Source: CAVSRC01 sp963785065
Lineage (GTDB): Bacteria > Pseudomonadota > Alphaproteobacteria > Rhizobiales > Kaistiaceae
Assembly: GCA_963785065.1 (NCBI GenBank)
Contig: CAWATX010000001.1
Location: 124,001 to 188,000, forward strand
DNA: 64,000 nucleotides
Reading direction: 5' to 3'
In this document: positions 53,166 to 62,604 of the stretch, in pieces
How the letters are laid out: each line of letters opens with the position of its first letter
How positions within the stretch are numbered: position 1 is the first letter of the stretch
The notes under the pieces: generated by a model
The model's input: only the letters and a program-made list of their open reading frames with translations
Databases searched by the model: none
Told to the model about the DNA's origin: nothing
Made by a program: the position numbers and the translations under genes

Positions 53166-54734
53166 CTACTCCGCCGCCTCGGTCCAGGCTTCCGGCCTCT
53201 CCCATTTCAGCTTTGGCGAACGCGCCGCACGGGTCTCGTCGAGACGCCGGCGCGGGGCGAACATCGGCGCCTGATGGAAGCGGTCGCCCTCGCCGCGCTT
53301 GGCGCGCATGACCAGCTCACGCAGCGTGCCTACGAAGAGGTCGAGCGAAGCCTTCGATTCCGACTCGGTCGGCTCGATCAGCATGGCGCCGTGGACGACC
53401 AGCGGGAAATACATGGTCATCGGGTGGAAGCCCTCGTCGATCATCGCCTTGGCGAAATCGAGCGTGGTGACGCCGGTGCCGTCCAGGAAGGTATCGTCGA
53501 ACAGCGCCTCGTGCATGCAGATGCGGTCGCCGAAGGGCTGGCTCATCACGTCGCGCAGGCCGGCACGGACGTAATTGGCGTTGAGAACGGCATCTTCAGA
53601 CGCCTGGCGCAGACCGTCGGCGCCGTGCGACAGCATGTAGGCGAGCGCGCGTACATACATGCCCATCTGGCCGTGGAAGGCGGTGAGGCGGCCGAAGGGC
53701 TGCTCGTCGCCATCGGCGTCAGCGCGGGTCTCGACCAGCACCGGCTCGCCGTCCGTCTTGCGCAGATAGGGCATGGGGGCAAAGGCCGCCAGCGCCTTGG
53801 ACAGCACCACCGGGCCGGAGCCTGGCCCACCGCCGCCGTGCGGCGTGGAGAAGGTCTTGTGCAGGTTGATGTGCATGGCATCGACGCCGAGATCGCCGGG
53901 GCGGACCTTGCCGACGATGGCGTTGAAGTTGGCGCCGTCGGCATAGAAATAGGCGCCGGCGCTGTGCACCGCCTCGGCGATGGCGACGATGTCGCGCTCG
54001 AACAGGCCGCAGGTATTGGGGTTGGTGAGCATGATCGCCGCCACATCCGGCGACAGGCGCTTCTTCACCTCCTCGGGATCGACGGTGCCGTCGTCGCGCG
54101 CCGGCACGGCGACGACCCGATAGCCGAGCTGTGCCGCGGTTGCCGGATTGGTGCCGTGGGCCGATTCCGGCACCAGAATGACCGAACGCGCTTCGCCGCG
54201 CGCGGCCAGCGCCGCCTTGATCGTCATCATGCCGCAGAGCTCGCCATGGGCGCCGGCCTTAGGGGAGAGCGCCACGGCAGCCATCCCGGTCATCTCCATC
54301 AGCCAGTGCGAAAGCTCGCCGATGAGGTCGATCGCGCCGGGCACGGTCGACAGAGGCTGCAGCGGGTGGATGTCGGCGAAGCCGGGAAGCCGCGCCATCT
54401 TCTCGTTGAGGCGCGGATTGTGCTTCATGGTGCACGAGCCGAGCGGATAGATGCCGGCGTCGATGGCGTAGTTCTTCTGGGACAACCGCACATAGTGGCG
54501 CATCGTCTCCGGCTCGGAGAGGCCAGGAAGATCGATCGGCGTGGTGCGCGCTTGGTTGCCGAGTTTCGACTTCACCGGCGGCGCGTCCGGCATGTCGACG
54601 CCGGTCGTCTCGGTGCGGCCGATCTCGAAGATGAGCGGCTCCTCGATCTGCAGGCCGCGATTGGCGGTGAAGGTCTCGTGGCTGGTGCCGGTATTGCCGG
54701 CGGGAGCGGTCGGGCGGTCCTGATCGTTGAGCAT
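53166..54734 (-). CDS. gcvPB: Glycine dehydrogenase (decarboxylating) subunit 2
   Basis: C-terminal half of the glycine cleavage P-protein, which carries the PLP cofactor; with GcvPA it decarboxylates glycine and transfers methylamine to lipoyl-GcvH. The 522 residues have the PLP lysine in HINLHKTFSTPHGGGGPGSG. The two-subunit form is split here at the usual place. The start codon directly follows the gcvPA stop codon. It is the last gene of the operon. Confidence 0.97.
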   Translation of the reverse strand: MLNDQDRPTAPAGNTGTSHETFTANRGLQIEEPLIFEIGRTETTGVDMPDAPPVKSKLGNQARTTPIDLPGLSEPETMRHYVRLSQKNYAIDAGIYPLGSCTMKHNPRLNEKMARLPGFADIHPLQPLSTVPGAIDLIGELSHWLMEMTGMAAVALSPKAGAHGELCGMMTIKAALAARGEARSVILVPESAHGTNPATAAQLGYRVVAVPARDDGTVDPEEVKKRLSPDVAAIMLTNPNTCGLFERDIVAIAEAVHSAGAYFYADGANFNAIVGKVRPGDLGVDAMHINLHKTFSTPHGGGGPGSGPVVLSKALAAFAPMPYLRKTDGEPVLVETRADADGDEQPFGRLTAFHGQMGMYVRALAYMLSHGADGLRQASEDAVLNANYVRAGLRDVMSQPFGDRICMHEALFDDTFLDGTGVTTLDFAKAMIDEGFHPMTMYFPLVVHGAMLIEPTESESKASLDLFVGTLRELVMRAKRGEGDRFHQAPMFAPRRRLDETRAARSPKLKWERPEAWTEAAE

Positions 54735-56078
54735 CTAGAGGACCTCCTTCAGCGCCGCGACGTAGGCCGTGCGGTCGGCATCGCTGTTGATCTCGGTGGA
54801 AGCGACGACCATCAGGTCGGCAAGCTCCGGCGACTCCGGCTCGAGCCGCGAGACCGGCACGCCGGCAAGCACGCCGCGTTTGGCCAGGGCCTCGACCACC
54901 GGCGCGGCGGGCTTGGGCAGGCGGACGGTGAACTCGTTGAAAAACGAGTCGTTCAAGACGCTTACGCCGGGAACCGCAGAAAGCGATTCCGCCAATCTGA
55001 CCGCGTTGGCGTGGTTGAACGCGGCCAGCCGCTTGAGGCCGGCCTCGCCGAGGAGCGTCATGTGGATCGAGAAGGCGAGCGCGCAAAGCCCTGAATTGGT
55101 GCAGATATTCGAGGTCGCCTTGTCGCGGCGGATGTGCTGCTCGCGGGTGGACAGCGTCAGCACGAAGCCGCGCCGGCCTTCGGCGTCCACGGTCTCGCCG
55201 CAGAGCCGCCCGGGCATCTGGCGGACGAACTTGCTGCGGGTGGCGAAGAGGCCGACATAGGGTCCGCCGAAGGTCAGCGGATTGCCGATCGACTGGCCCT
55301 CGCCGACGACGATGTCGGCGCCCTGAGGCCCGGGCGGCTCGATGGCGCCGAAGGCGACCGCCTCGGTGAAGACGGCGACGAGCAGCGCGCCGTTGGCGTG
55401 CGCCTTCTCGGCGATCGGCTTGAGGTCGATGAGCTGGCCGTAGAAGGACGGCGACTGGACTACGACGCAGGAGGTGTCGCCGTCGATCGCATCGAGGATC
55501 GCCTCGGTTCCCGTCGGGTCGGGCGGCAGCTCGAAAACGCCATCGCTGGAGGAGCGCGAATAGGTGCGCACCACCGAGCGGTATTGCGGGTGCAGGCCCC
55601 CGGAGAGCACCGCCTTCGAGCGCCGGGTCAGCCGGTGGGCCATGAGCACCGCTTCGGCGGTCGCCGTCGAACCGTCATACATGGAGGCGTTGGCGACCTC
55701 CATGCCGAGAAGATTGGCGACCTGGGTCTGGAACTCGAAGAGGACCTGCAGCGTGCCCTGTGAAATTTCCGGCTGATAGGGCGTGTAGCTGGTCAGGAAC
55801 TCGGAGCGCTGGATCAGATGATCGACGCTTGCCGGGACGTGATGGCGATAGGCGCCGGCACCGACGAAGAAGGGCACGGTCGCTGCGGTGACGTTCTTCG
55901 CCGCCATGGCGCCAAGAACGCGCTCGACCTCCATCTCGCCCTTGGCCAAAGGCAGGTCGACCAGGTCGCCGAGGTGCTTGTCGGCGGGAATGTCGGTGAA
56001 CAGATCGTCGACGCTTGCGACGCCGATGCGGGCGAGCATCGCCTGGCGGTCGGTTTCGGTCAGGGGGAGATAGCGCAT
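54735..56078 (-). CDS. gcvPA: Glycine dehydrogenase (decarboxylating) subunit 1
   Basis: N-terminal half of the P-protein, forming the heterotetramer with GcvPB. The 447 residues start MRYLPLTETDRQAMLARIG, have the HHVPASVDHLIQRSEFLTSY and YDGSTATAEAVLMAHR segments, and end with a helical tail. It carries no PLP lysine, as expected. The stop codon abuts the gcvPB start, and the start lies 25 bases after the OsmC gene, so all are in one transcript. Confidence 0.97.
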   Translation of the reverse strand: MRYLPLTETDRQAMLARIGVASVDDLFTDIPADKHLGDLVDLPLAKGEMEVERVLGAMAAKNVTAATVPFFVGAGAYRHHVPASVDHLIQRSEFLTSYTPYQPEISQGTLQVLFEFQTQVANLLGMEVANASMYDGSTATAEAVLMAHRLTRRSKAVLSGGLHPQYRSVVRTYSRSSSDGVFELPPDPTGTEAILDAIDGDTSCVVVQSPSFYGQLIDLKPIAEKAHANGALLVAVFTEAVAFGAIEPPGPQGADIVVGEGQSIGNPLTFGGPYVGLFATRSKFVRQMPGRLCGETVDAEGRRGFVLTLSTREQHIRRDKATSNICTNSGLCALAFSIHMTLLGEAGLKRLAAFNHANAVRLAESLSAVPGVSVLNDSFFNEFTVRLPKPAAPVVEALAKRGVLAGVPVSRLEPESPELADLMVVASTEINSDADRTAYVAALKEVL

Positions 56079-56103
56079 GGGGCTCCGGTTCCGGTTCAGA
56101 CCG

Positions 56104-56571
56104 CTAGGCAGACGGCGCGATGGTGACGCTGGTCAGCAGGGAATTGGCGATGAAGCAGTCGTCGTGGGCGGTGTCGTGCAGGCGCTTGAGCTCGTCGGGT
56201 TCCGGCGCCTTGCCGGTGAAGGCGATGCGCGGCGACAGCGTCACCTGCGAGATCCAGAACTTGCCGGCCTCGTTCTTCTCCATCACGCCGACGGCATCGT
56301 CCTCGTAGCTTTCGACGACGAAACCGCCGCGCCGGGCGATGTCGAGGAAGGTCAGCATGTGGCAGGAGGAGAGCGAAGCGATGAGCGCCTCCTCCGGATC
56401 GACCGCCGCCTCGACGGTGAAGCGGGCGGGCACCACATGGGGTGAGGCCGTAGCCGGCACTTCGGTGCCGCCGTCGAAGCGCCACAGATGGCCGCGCGTG
56501 TAGCGGCCACGGGCGAAATCGTCGCTGTCGCTCTTCCAGCGAATGGTTGCGGTGTATGTGTTCCCGCGCAT
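56104..56571 (-). CDS. OsmC-family peroxidase-like protein
   Basis: A 155-residue OsmC/Ohr-type protein, a cysteine-based peroxidase for organic hydroperoxides. The two conserved cysteines are Cys70 in LIASLSSCHMLTFL and Cys139 in HDDCFIANSLLTS. The start MRGNTYTATIRWKSDSD is typical of the short OsmC branch. It is placed between gcvH and gcvPA in the glycine cleavage operon, which is unusual. Lipoyl groups are sensitive to oxidation, so a protective role is imaginable but not shown. Confidence 0.9.
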   Translation of the reverse strand: MRGNTYTATIRWKSDSDDFARGRYTRGHLWRFDGGTEVPATASPHVVPARFTVEAAVDPEEALIASLSSCHMLTFLDIARRGGFVVESYEDDAVGVMEKNEAGKFWISQVTLSPRIAFTGKAPEPDELKRLHDTAHDDCFIANSLLTSVTIAPSA

Positions 56572-56587
56572 CGGGGCTGCCTTCGTG

Positions 56588-56959
56588 TCAGATGGATTCG
56601 AGGAAGGCCTTGTAGGCGTCTTCGTCCATCAGCGCTTCGATATCGGCGGCGTTTTCGGGCTTCAGCTTGATGATCCAGCCGGCGCCCTCGGCCGCCTCGT
56701 TTACCGTCGCCGGGCTGTCGGACAGCGCCTGGTTGACTTCGACCACCTCGCCGGCGACCGGCGCGAACACTTCGCTCGCCGCCTTGACCAACTCGACCAC
56801 CGCGGCCTCGCCGCCGACGGCGATCTTCTTGCCGACTTCCGGCAGCTCGACGAAGACGATGTCGCCGAGCTGTTCCTGGGCATGGTCGGAAATGCCGATG
56901 ACGGCGACACCGCCCTCAAGGCGGATCCATTCGTGGTCTTTGGTGTAGCGGGTGGCCAT
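56588..56959 (-). CDS. gcvH: Glycine cleavage system H protein
   Basis: The lipoyl carrier of the glycine cleavage system. The 123 residues have KDHEWIRLEGGVAVIGISDHA and GDIVFVELPEVG. The lipoylated lysine is Lys59 in VVELVKAASEVFAPVAGEV. Most homologues read VVESVKA at this point; here Leu replaces Ser, a mild change. The C-terminal GWIIKLKPENAADIEALMDE is normal. It lies between gcvT and the OsmC gene. Confidence 0.97.
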   Translation of the reverse strand: MATRYTKDHEWIRLEGGVAVIGISDHAQEQLGDIVFVELPEVGKKIAVGGEAAVVELVKAASEVFAPVAGEVVEVNQALSDSPATVNEAAEGAGWIIKLKPENAADIEALMDEDAYKAFLESI

Positions 56960-56972
56960 TGCGGGTACCTCG

Positions 56973-58142
56973 TCAGGATGCGGGTTTGCGGTAATAGCGG
57001 TGGGGAACGAAAGGCAGGGCTGAGACGGTGGCGGCCATCTCCTTGCCGCGCACCATCAGATTGACCGGCGTGCCGGGCGCGGCCGCGTCGGGGGCGACAT
57101 AGCCCATGGCGATCGGCCCGGCGATCGTGGGGCCGAAACCACCGGAGGTGACGATTCCGACCGGGCGGCCGGCGGTGTCGCGGATCTCGGTGCCCTCGCG
57201 GGCAGGCGCCTTGCCGGCCGGCGCGATGCCAACCCGGCGGCGCGCCGGCCCTTCCACCAGTTCGCGCAAAATGCGCTGCGCGCCGGGAAAATCGGCGCGC
57301 TCGCGGCGGCGCTTGGAAACGGCAAAGGCGAGATCGGCCTCGACAGGCGAGGTGGTCGCGTCGAGGTCGTGGCCGTTAAGCGGCAGGCCGGCTTCGAGGC
57401 GGAGCGAATCACGGGCGCCGAGGCCGATCGGCTTGACCCGCCCGTCGGCGGTGAGGGTGTCCCATAACATCTCACCATGTGTGGGCTGGGCGAGGATTTC
57501 GAAGCCGTCCTCACCGGTATAGCCGGAACGCGAGATGAACAGGCGCCCGCCCCGCCATTCGAAGATGCCGTAGGTCATGAAGCCGAGCTCGGTGGCGGCG
57601 GGCACCACATCGCGCATCACGGCGGCGGCCTCCGGACCCTGCAGAGCGAGCAGGACGTCCTCGTCCGCACGGGTCAGCGTGGCGCGGTCGCCGGCGGCGG
57701 CACGGATCAGGTCGAAATCGCCGTCCTTGGTGCCGGCATTGACGACGATGTAGAGCGTCCCCGGTGTCTGACTCGCCCGTGCGACCATCAGATCGTCGAT
57801 GACGCCGCCGTTCTCATTGAGAAGCAGCGTGTAGCGGATCTGCCCCGGCTTGAGAGCGGCGATGTCGCCGGTGATCAGCGGCTCGACCACGGCGGCGATC
57901 GCCGCGTGATCGGCTTGCGGCTCACCGCTCGGCCTATTCAGCGACAGGAAGCTCGGCCCCATATGCGACACATCGAAGATCCCGGCATGTTCGCGCGTCC
58001 AGGCGTGCTCGGCGATGATGCCGGTCGGGTACTGGACCGGCATGGCATAGCCGCCGAACGGCACCATGCGGGCGCCGAGCGCTCGGTGACGCTCTGCCAG
58101 GACAGTCTCACGGAGGACTTCGGTACCGGCTGCTTCAGCCAC
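56973..58142 (-). CDS. gcvT: Aminomethyltransferase (glycine cleavage T protein)
   Basis: The tetrahydrofolate-dependent T-protein, which releases ammonia and passes the methylene group from lipoyl-GcvH to tetrahydrofolate. The 389 residues start at a GTG with an AAGGA ribosome-binding site. Conserved segments include FDVSHMGPSFL, LNENGGVIDDLMVAR, ALQGPEAAAVM and RSGYTGEDGFEIL. It is the first gene of the operon, 52 bases after the riboswitch. Confidence 0.96.
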   Translation of the reverse strand: MAEAAGTEVLRETVLAERHRALGARMVPFGGYAMPVQYPTGIIAEHAWTREHAGIFDVSHMGPSFLSLNRPSGEPQADHAAIAAVVEPLITGDIAALKPGQIRYTLLLNENGGVIDDLMVARASQTPGTLYIVVNAGTKDGDFDLIRAAAGDRATLTRADEDVLLALQGPEAAAVMRDVVPAATELGFMTYGIFEWRGGRLFISRSGYTGEDGFEILAQPTHGEMLWDTLTADGRVKPIGLGARDSLRLEAGLPLNGHDLDATTSPVEADLAFAVSKRRRERADFPGAQRILRELVEGPARRRVGIAPAGKAPAREGTEIRDTAGRPVGIVTSGGFGPTIAGPIAMGYVAPDAAAPGTPVNLMVRGKEMAATVSALPFVPHRYYRKPAS

Positions 58143-58194
58143 GGGACGATCCTTGCGACAGAGATGGACACGCGGAACGGGCCTGCCCGTCCGC

Positions 58195-58402
58195 GCCCCC
58201 TCTGTCTTCGGACCTGAGAGATTCCTGCCGGGTTTGCGCGCTTCAAGCGACAGCGCAGGCGGCAGTTACTCCGTCGGTGAGCCGGCGGCATCCCGCCCGC
58301 TGCTTTCCAGAGTGTCGCCGACCGGCCGGTCCTTTGGCCTGAGAGTTTCCGGGGCGGTTGCTCCTTCGGCGCCGGCCCTTGCGGCCCGGTCTCTCCCGGC
58401 GG
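58195..58402 (-). promoter_or_regulatory. Tandem glycine riboswitch
   Basis: Upstream of gcvT the minus strand has two glycine aptamers in series. The first shows GGGAGAG, GCCGAAGGAGCAA and GGAAACTCTCAGGC, closing near GACACTCTGGAAAGC. The second shows CACCGACGGAGTAACTGC and GAATCTCTCAGGTCCGAAGA. These are the hallmark conserved strings of the family. It turns on the glycine cleavage operon when glycine is abundant. A terminator or anti-Shine-Dalgarno arm is not obvious. It fills most of the 352-base gap between gcvT and the lipoprotein gene. Confidence 0.92.
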
Positions 58403-58494
58403 TCGTCAGGACCCGTGTGTCACAAATCCACGGGTACCGGAACGCGACTCCATCCCGGCCGGAGCCATCCTAGGGTCGGCGGCGGCCGAGTCAA

Positions 58495-59142
58495 TCAGGT
58501 GCCGGTCTTCGGCTTTCCCTCGTCGAAGCCGACATAGACGATCAGGTCGCGGTCGTCGGGCTTCACCGGGAAGGTCACCTGATCGAAGACGGTGCTGTAG
58601 TCGGAGCCGAAATCCGGGGGGTTGAGGCTGACGCTCACCGAAAACGCCTTGGAAAACAGCACGCTGTTGTCGTGCTGGCGGGCCACGGCGACGCGCAGCG
58701 GCAAGGTGACGGTACCGGCGCCGCCCTTCGGCCCGGCGATAATCCGGCCGGCCACCCCGATCTTGATGTTGAGCGTGCCGGCATCGAGCGCATGGCATTC
58801 GCGTGCCGTCTTGGTGATCGAACCCTGGGTGCGGATATAGGCGGCGTCGCCGTCGTGGCCGCGCTCATAGAGGATCATCGATTCCGTCCCGGGCAGAACC
58901 TGCACCGGCGGGCAGTAACCCGACTTGATGAAGTAGTTGGGATCGAGCTGTCCGGTCTGGACCGTCTTCACCCCGGCATTGGGGCCACCACCGCCGCCGA
59001 ACAGGCCAGCGAGGCCGCCACCACCGCCACCGTCGCCGGTGCTGGCGCAAGCGGCCAGCAGGCCGGCCAGGGCGAAACTTGCGACAACCCCCGAAAAACG
59101 CGGCATGAGTCCCTTGGAAAAAGCTGAAAATCCCCGCTTCAT
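58495..59142 (-). CDS. Lipoprotein of unknown function
   Basis: A 215-residue lipoprotein. From the ATG at 59142, with AAGGA at an ideal distance, it has a signal peptide with lipobox LLAAC (Cys32). A glycine-rich stretch (about residues 37-53) with runs of five to six Gly follows, and then a globular part with GYCPPVQVLPGTESMILYERG and PPDFGSDYSTVFDQVTFPV. It resembles conserved outer-membrane or periplasmic hypothetical lipoproteins of rhizobia. The frame is open up to 59355, but without a ribosome-binding site. It is divergent to thrC. Confidence 0.85.
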   Translation of the reverse strand: MKRGFSAFSKGLMPRFSGVVASFALAGLLAACASTGDGGGGGGLAGLFGGGGGPNAGVKTVQTGQLDPNYFIKSGYCPPVQVLPGTESMILYERGHDGDAAYIRTQGSITKTARECHALDAGTLNIKIGVAGRIIAGPKGGAGTVTLPLRVAVARQHDNSVLFSKAFSVSVSLNPPDFGSDYSTVFDQVTFPVKPDDRDLIVYVGFDEGKPKTGT

Positions 59143-59318
59143 CGGCATTTCCTTGCAATCGAATGCGGCCTTTCTATAGCAGCGGTACAAAGCCTTGGCG
59201 ACCGGCCGGAAGGCCTCCAGCCTTTTGCTTGCCGCGCCAGCCGCCGGTGGGTACTTTCGTGCGATGGGAAGGAATTCACCGGCTCGGCCCTGAACATGGC
59301 TGAAGACATATCCCGACG

Positions 59319-60734
59319 ATGAAATATGTGAGCACGCGGGGGGGCGCCCCCGCATCCGGCTTTGCGGACGTGCTGTTGGCCGGCCTTGCCGACGACGGCG
59401 GGCTGTTCGTGCCCGACGTGTGGCCGCAGCTCGGCCGGGAAGAGATCGCCGGGCTCGCCGGCCTGCCCTATGCCGAGGCCGCCTTCCGGGTAATCCGCCC
59501 GTTCGTCGGCGGCGAGATTGACGACGAGGCGCTCAGCGCCATGTGCGCCGCCGCCTATGCCACCTTCCGCCACCCGGCGGTGGTGCCGCTCACCCAGATC
59601 GCGCCTGGCGAATGGGTGCTGGAACTCTTCCACGGGCCGACGCTCGCCTTCAAGGACGTCGCCATGCAGCTGCTGGCGCGGCTGATGGACCACGTTCTGG
59701 CCAGCCGCGGCAAGCGGGTGACCATCATCGGCGCCACCTCGGGCGACACGGGCGCGGCGGCGATCGAGGCCTTTCGCGGCCGCGACAATGCCGACGTCTT
59801 CATCCTCTTCCCCAAGGGGCGCGTGTCGCCGATCCAGCAGCGGCAGATGACGACGGTCACGGCGGACAATATCCACGCCATCGCCATCGAAGGCACCTTC
59901 GACGACTGCCAGGCGCTGGTGAAGGGAATGTTCGCCAATCAGCGCCTGCGCGAGCGGCTGGGGCTTGCCGGCATCAACTCGATCAACTGGGCCCGCATCC
60001 TCGGCCAGATCGTCTACTACTTCACCGCGGCCGTGGCGCTGGGCGGCCCGGCGCGGCCGGTGGCCTTCACGGTGCCGACCGGCAATTTCGGCGACATCTT
60101 CGCCGGCTATGCCGCCAAGCGCATGGGCCTGCCGGTGGACAGGCTGGTCATCGCCACCAACATCAACGACATTCTGGAACGGACGCTGGCAAGCGGTCGC
60201 TACGAGTTGCGTGAGGTCCACGCCACCACCTCGCCCTCCATGGACATCCAGGTCTCGTCCAATTTCGAGCGGCTGCTCTTCGAAGCCTATGGCCGCGACG
60301 CGGCGGCGACCGAGGGGCTGATGCAACGCCTTGCCCAGTCCCGCGCCTTCGATATCGCGCCTGAGCCGCTGGAGCATATCCGCAAGGATTTTGCAGCCGG
60401 CCGGGCCGACGAGGCCGAGGGCGCGGCGGCGCTCGCCGCGGTCCATGTGGCGACTGGCGCCCTGCCCGATCCGCACACCGCGATCGCGCTTGCCGTCAGT
60501 CGCCGTTTCGTCGATCCGGCCGTGCCGATGGTGACGCTGGCCACCGCCCACGCGGCGAAGTTTCCGCAGGCTGTCGCCGCGGCGACCGGCGTCGAGCCGG
60601 CGGTGCCCGAAGCGCTCGCCGGCATCCTGGCCAAGCCGGAGCACTACGCAACGCTCGCCAATGACGGACGCACCGTCGAAGATTTCATAGCGGCGCACAG
60701 CCGCGCAGTAACGGAAGAGAGTCTAGCGTCATGA
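59319..60734 (+). CDS. thrC: Threonine synthase
   Basis: PLP enzyme that converts O-phosphohomoserine to threonine and phosphate. The 471 residues start MKYVSTRGGAPASGFADVLL, have the PLP lysine Lys112 in FHGPTLAFKDVAMQ, the ATSGDTGAAAIEAF phosphate-binding loop, and GINSINWARILGQIVYYF. It is of the longer proteobacterial type. Its stop overlaps the start of the M16 peptidase (ATGA), as in most rhizobia. Confidence 0.97.
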   Translation: MKYVSTRGGAPASGFADVLLAGLADDGGLFVPDVWPQLGREEIAGLAGLPYAEAAFRVIRPFVGGEIDDEALSAMCAAAYATFRHPAVVPLTQIAPGEWVLELFHGPTLAFKDVAMQLLARLMDHVLASRGKRVTIIGATSGDTGAAAIEAFRGRDNADVFILFPKGRVSPIQQRQMTTVTADNIHAIAIEGTFDDCQALVKGMFANQRLRERLGLAGINSINWARILGQIVYYFTAAVALGGPARPVAFTVPTGNFGDIFAGYAAKRMGLPVDRLVIATNINDILERTLASGRYELREVHATTSPSMDIQVSSNFERLLFEAYGRDAAATEGLMQRLAQSRAFDIAPEPLEHIRKDFAAGRADEAEGAAALAAVHVATGALPDPHTAIALAVSRRFVDPAVPMVTLATAHAAKFPQAVAAATGVEPAVPEALAGILAKPEHYATLANDGRTVEDFIAAHSRAVTEESLAS

Positions 60735-62005
60735 CCGTTCGCCAGTCGCGTCTCGAGTCCGGCCTCACGGTCATCACCCATCCCATGGACGAGCTGGAGA
60801 GCGCCGCCCTCGGCGTGTGGGTCCGCGCCGGATCGCGCTCGGAGGAAGAGCACGAGCATGGCCTCTCGCATCTGCTCGAGCACATGGCCTTCAAGGGCAC
60901 CCGTACCCGCTCGGCCCTCGACATCGCCGAGGAGATCGAGGCGGTCGGCGGTGAGGTGAATGCCGCAACCAGCGTCGAGACCACTTCCTACTACGCCCGC
61001 ATCCTCAAGAACGACGTGCCGCTCGCCCTCGATATCCTTGGCGACATCCTGCAGAACTCGGCTTTCGACGCCAAGGAGCTGGCCCGCGAGCAGCACGTCA
61101 TCGTGCAGGAGATCGGCGCCGCGCTCGACACGCCCGACGACCGCGTCTACGACCTGTTCACCGAGGCCGCCTATCCCACCCAGCCGATCGGGCGCACCAT
61201 CCTCGGCACGCCCGAGACGGTGCGACGCACCGGCTCGCCGATGCTCGATGCCTATCTCGCCCGCCACTACCGCGGACCGCAGATGGTGCTGGCGGCGGCC
61301 GGCGCGCTCGACCACGACAAGCTGGTCGGACTTGCCGCCGAGCGCTTCGCTTCGCTCGGCCGCGAGCCAGGCCCGCCGCCCGCCCCGGCGGTTTACAAGG
61401 GCGGCGACATGCGCCAGTCGCGCGAGCTGATGGAGACCCAGGTCATCGTCGGCTTCGAGGGTCGTCCCTATACCTCGGACGGCTTCTATGCCGCGCAGGT
61501 GCTCTCCGCGATTCTCGGCGGGGGTATGTCGTCGCGCCTTTTCCAGGAGGTGCGCGAGCGGCGCGGGCTGTGCTACTCGATCTACGCCTTCCACTGGAGC
61601 TTCTCCGATACCGGCATGATGGGCGTGCACGCCGCCGCCGGGCCGGACGATGTCGCCGAACTGCTGCCGGTGATCCTGGGCGAGCTGGAACGTGCCGCCC
61701 ACGACATCGGCGAGACCGAGTTGCAGCGCGCCAAGGCGCAACTGCGCGCCGGACTGCTGATGACGCTGGAAAATCCCGCGGCGCGCGCCGGCCAGCTCGC
61801 CCGCCAGATCCTGCTCTTCGGCCGCCACATCCCGGTCAAGGAGCTGGCTGGCCGCATCGACGCGATCACGGTCGAGGAAATGCGTCAGCTCGCCGAGGAG
61901 ATCATCACGGGCAGCCGGCCCACCATGGCCGCGGTCGGCCCCCTTGACGGATTGATGAGCGCGGAGAAGGTTGCAGAACATTTCGGCGCGCACCTGAGCG
62001 CGTAA
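60731..62005 (+). CDS. M16 family zinc metallopeptidase
   Basis: A 424-residue M16 peptidase of the processing-peptidase type. The zinc motif H47-L-L-E50-H51 is in GLSHLLEHMAFKGT, and the downstream Glu of the family lies in AREQHVIVQEIGAALD. The C-terminal half is the inactive paired domain with the RGLCYSIYAFHWSFSDTG segment. Rhizobial copies next to thrC belong to the group related to mitochondrial processing peptidase. It has no signal peptide, so it is cytosolic or peripheral. Confidence 0.93.
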   Translation: MTVRQSRLESGLTVITHPMDELESAALGVWVRAGSRSEEEHEHGLSHLLEHMAFKGTRTRSALDIAEEIEAVGGEVNAATSVETTSYYARILKNDVPLALDILGDILQNSAFDAKELAREQHVIVQEIGAALDTPDDRVYDLFTEAAYPTQPIGRTILGTPETVRRTGSPMLDAYLARHYRGPQMVLAAAGALDHDKLVGLAAERFASLGREPGPPPAPAVYKGGDMRQSRELMETQVIVGFEGRPYTSDGFYAAQVLSAILGGGMSSRLFQEVRERRGLCYSIYAFHWSFSDTGMMGVHAAAGPDDVAELLPVILGELERAAHDIGETELQRAKAQLRAGLLMTLENPAARAGQLARQILLFGRHIPVKELAGRIDAITVEEMRQLAEEIITGSRPTMAAVGPLDGLMSAEKVAEHFGAHLSA

Positions 62006-62016
62006 GGCGACGGCAG

Positions 62017-62604
62017 ATGGCGTTCCTTCGTTCCATTTCCACCAACACCATGCCGCCGGTGCTGCGCGGCGACCGGGTGATGCTGCGCACGCCGCTCCTC
62101 GGCGATTATGCCCAGTGGGCGAAGCTGCGCGAGGAAAGCCGCACCTTCCTTGCCCCGTGGGAGCCGATCTGGCCGGCCGACGACCTCACCAAGCTCGCCT
62201 TCCGCCGGCGCCTCAGGCGCTACCAGCGCGAAATCCGCAACGCCACCGGCTACCCGTTCTTCGTGTTCTCGCCCGACGGCGACACGCTGCTCGGCGGCCT
62301 TACCCTCTCCCAGATCCAGCGCGGCGTCACCCAGTCGGTGGTGCTCGGCTACTGGATGGGCGCACCACACGCGGGCAAGGGGCTGATGACCAGCGCCGTC
62401 AGGGCGGTCAGCCAGTTCGTCTTCGATACCCTGCACCTCAACCGGATCGAGGCCGCCTGCCTGCCCCACAACGCCGCCTCCATCCGCCTCCTCGAAAAGG
62501 TCGGATTCGCCCGAGAAGGTTACGCGCGCAAATATCTGTGCATCGACGGGCGCTGGCAGGACCATCTGCTGTTTGGCCTCGTTCGCGATGATCGCCGGTC
62601 GTAG
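62017..62604 (+). CDS. GNAT acetyltransferase (RimJ/RimL-like)
   Basis: A 195-residue GNAT acetyltransferase similar to RimJ/RimL, enzymes that acetylate ribosomal protein N-termini. It has RGDRVMLRTPLLGDYAQWAK near the start, the acetyl-CoA loop in GYWMGAPHAGKGLMTSAV, and HLNRIEAACLPHNAASIRLL with the VGFAREGYARKYL end typical of the group. The start is 11 bases after the M16 stop, so it may belong to the thrC-M16-GNAT unit. Confidence 0.92.
   Translation: MAFLRSISTNTMPPVLRGDRVMLRTPLLGDYAQWAKLREESRTFLAPWEPIWPADDLTKLAFRRRLRRYQREIRNATGYPFFVFSPDGDTLLGGLTLSQIQRGVTQSVVLGYWMGAPHAGKGLMTSAVRAVSQFVFDTLHLNRIEAACLPHNAASIRLLEKVGFAREGYARKYLCIDGRWQDHLLFGLVRDDRRS

Noticed and set aside
51264..55094. Very long open frame (1276 codons) across the ClC and gcvPB genes
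   Set aside because: It is out of frame with the ClC gene and then antisense to gcvPB, has no family features, and reflects the high GC content. The real genes on both strands have full motifs.
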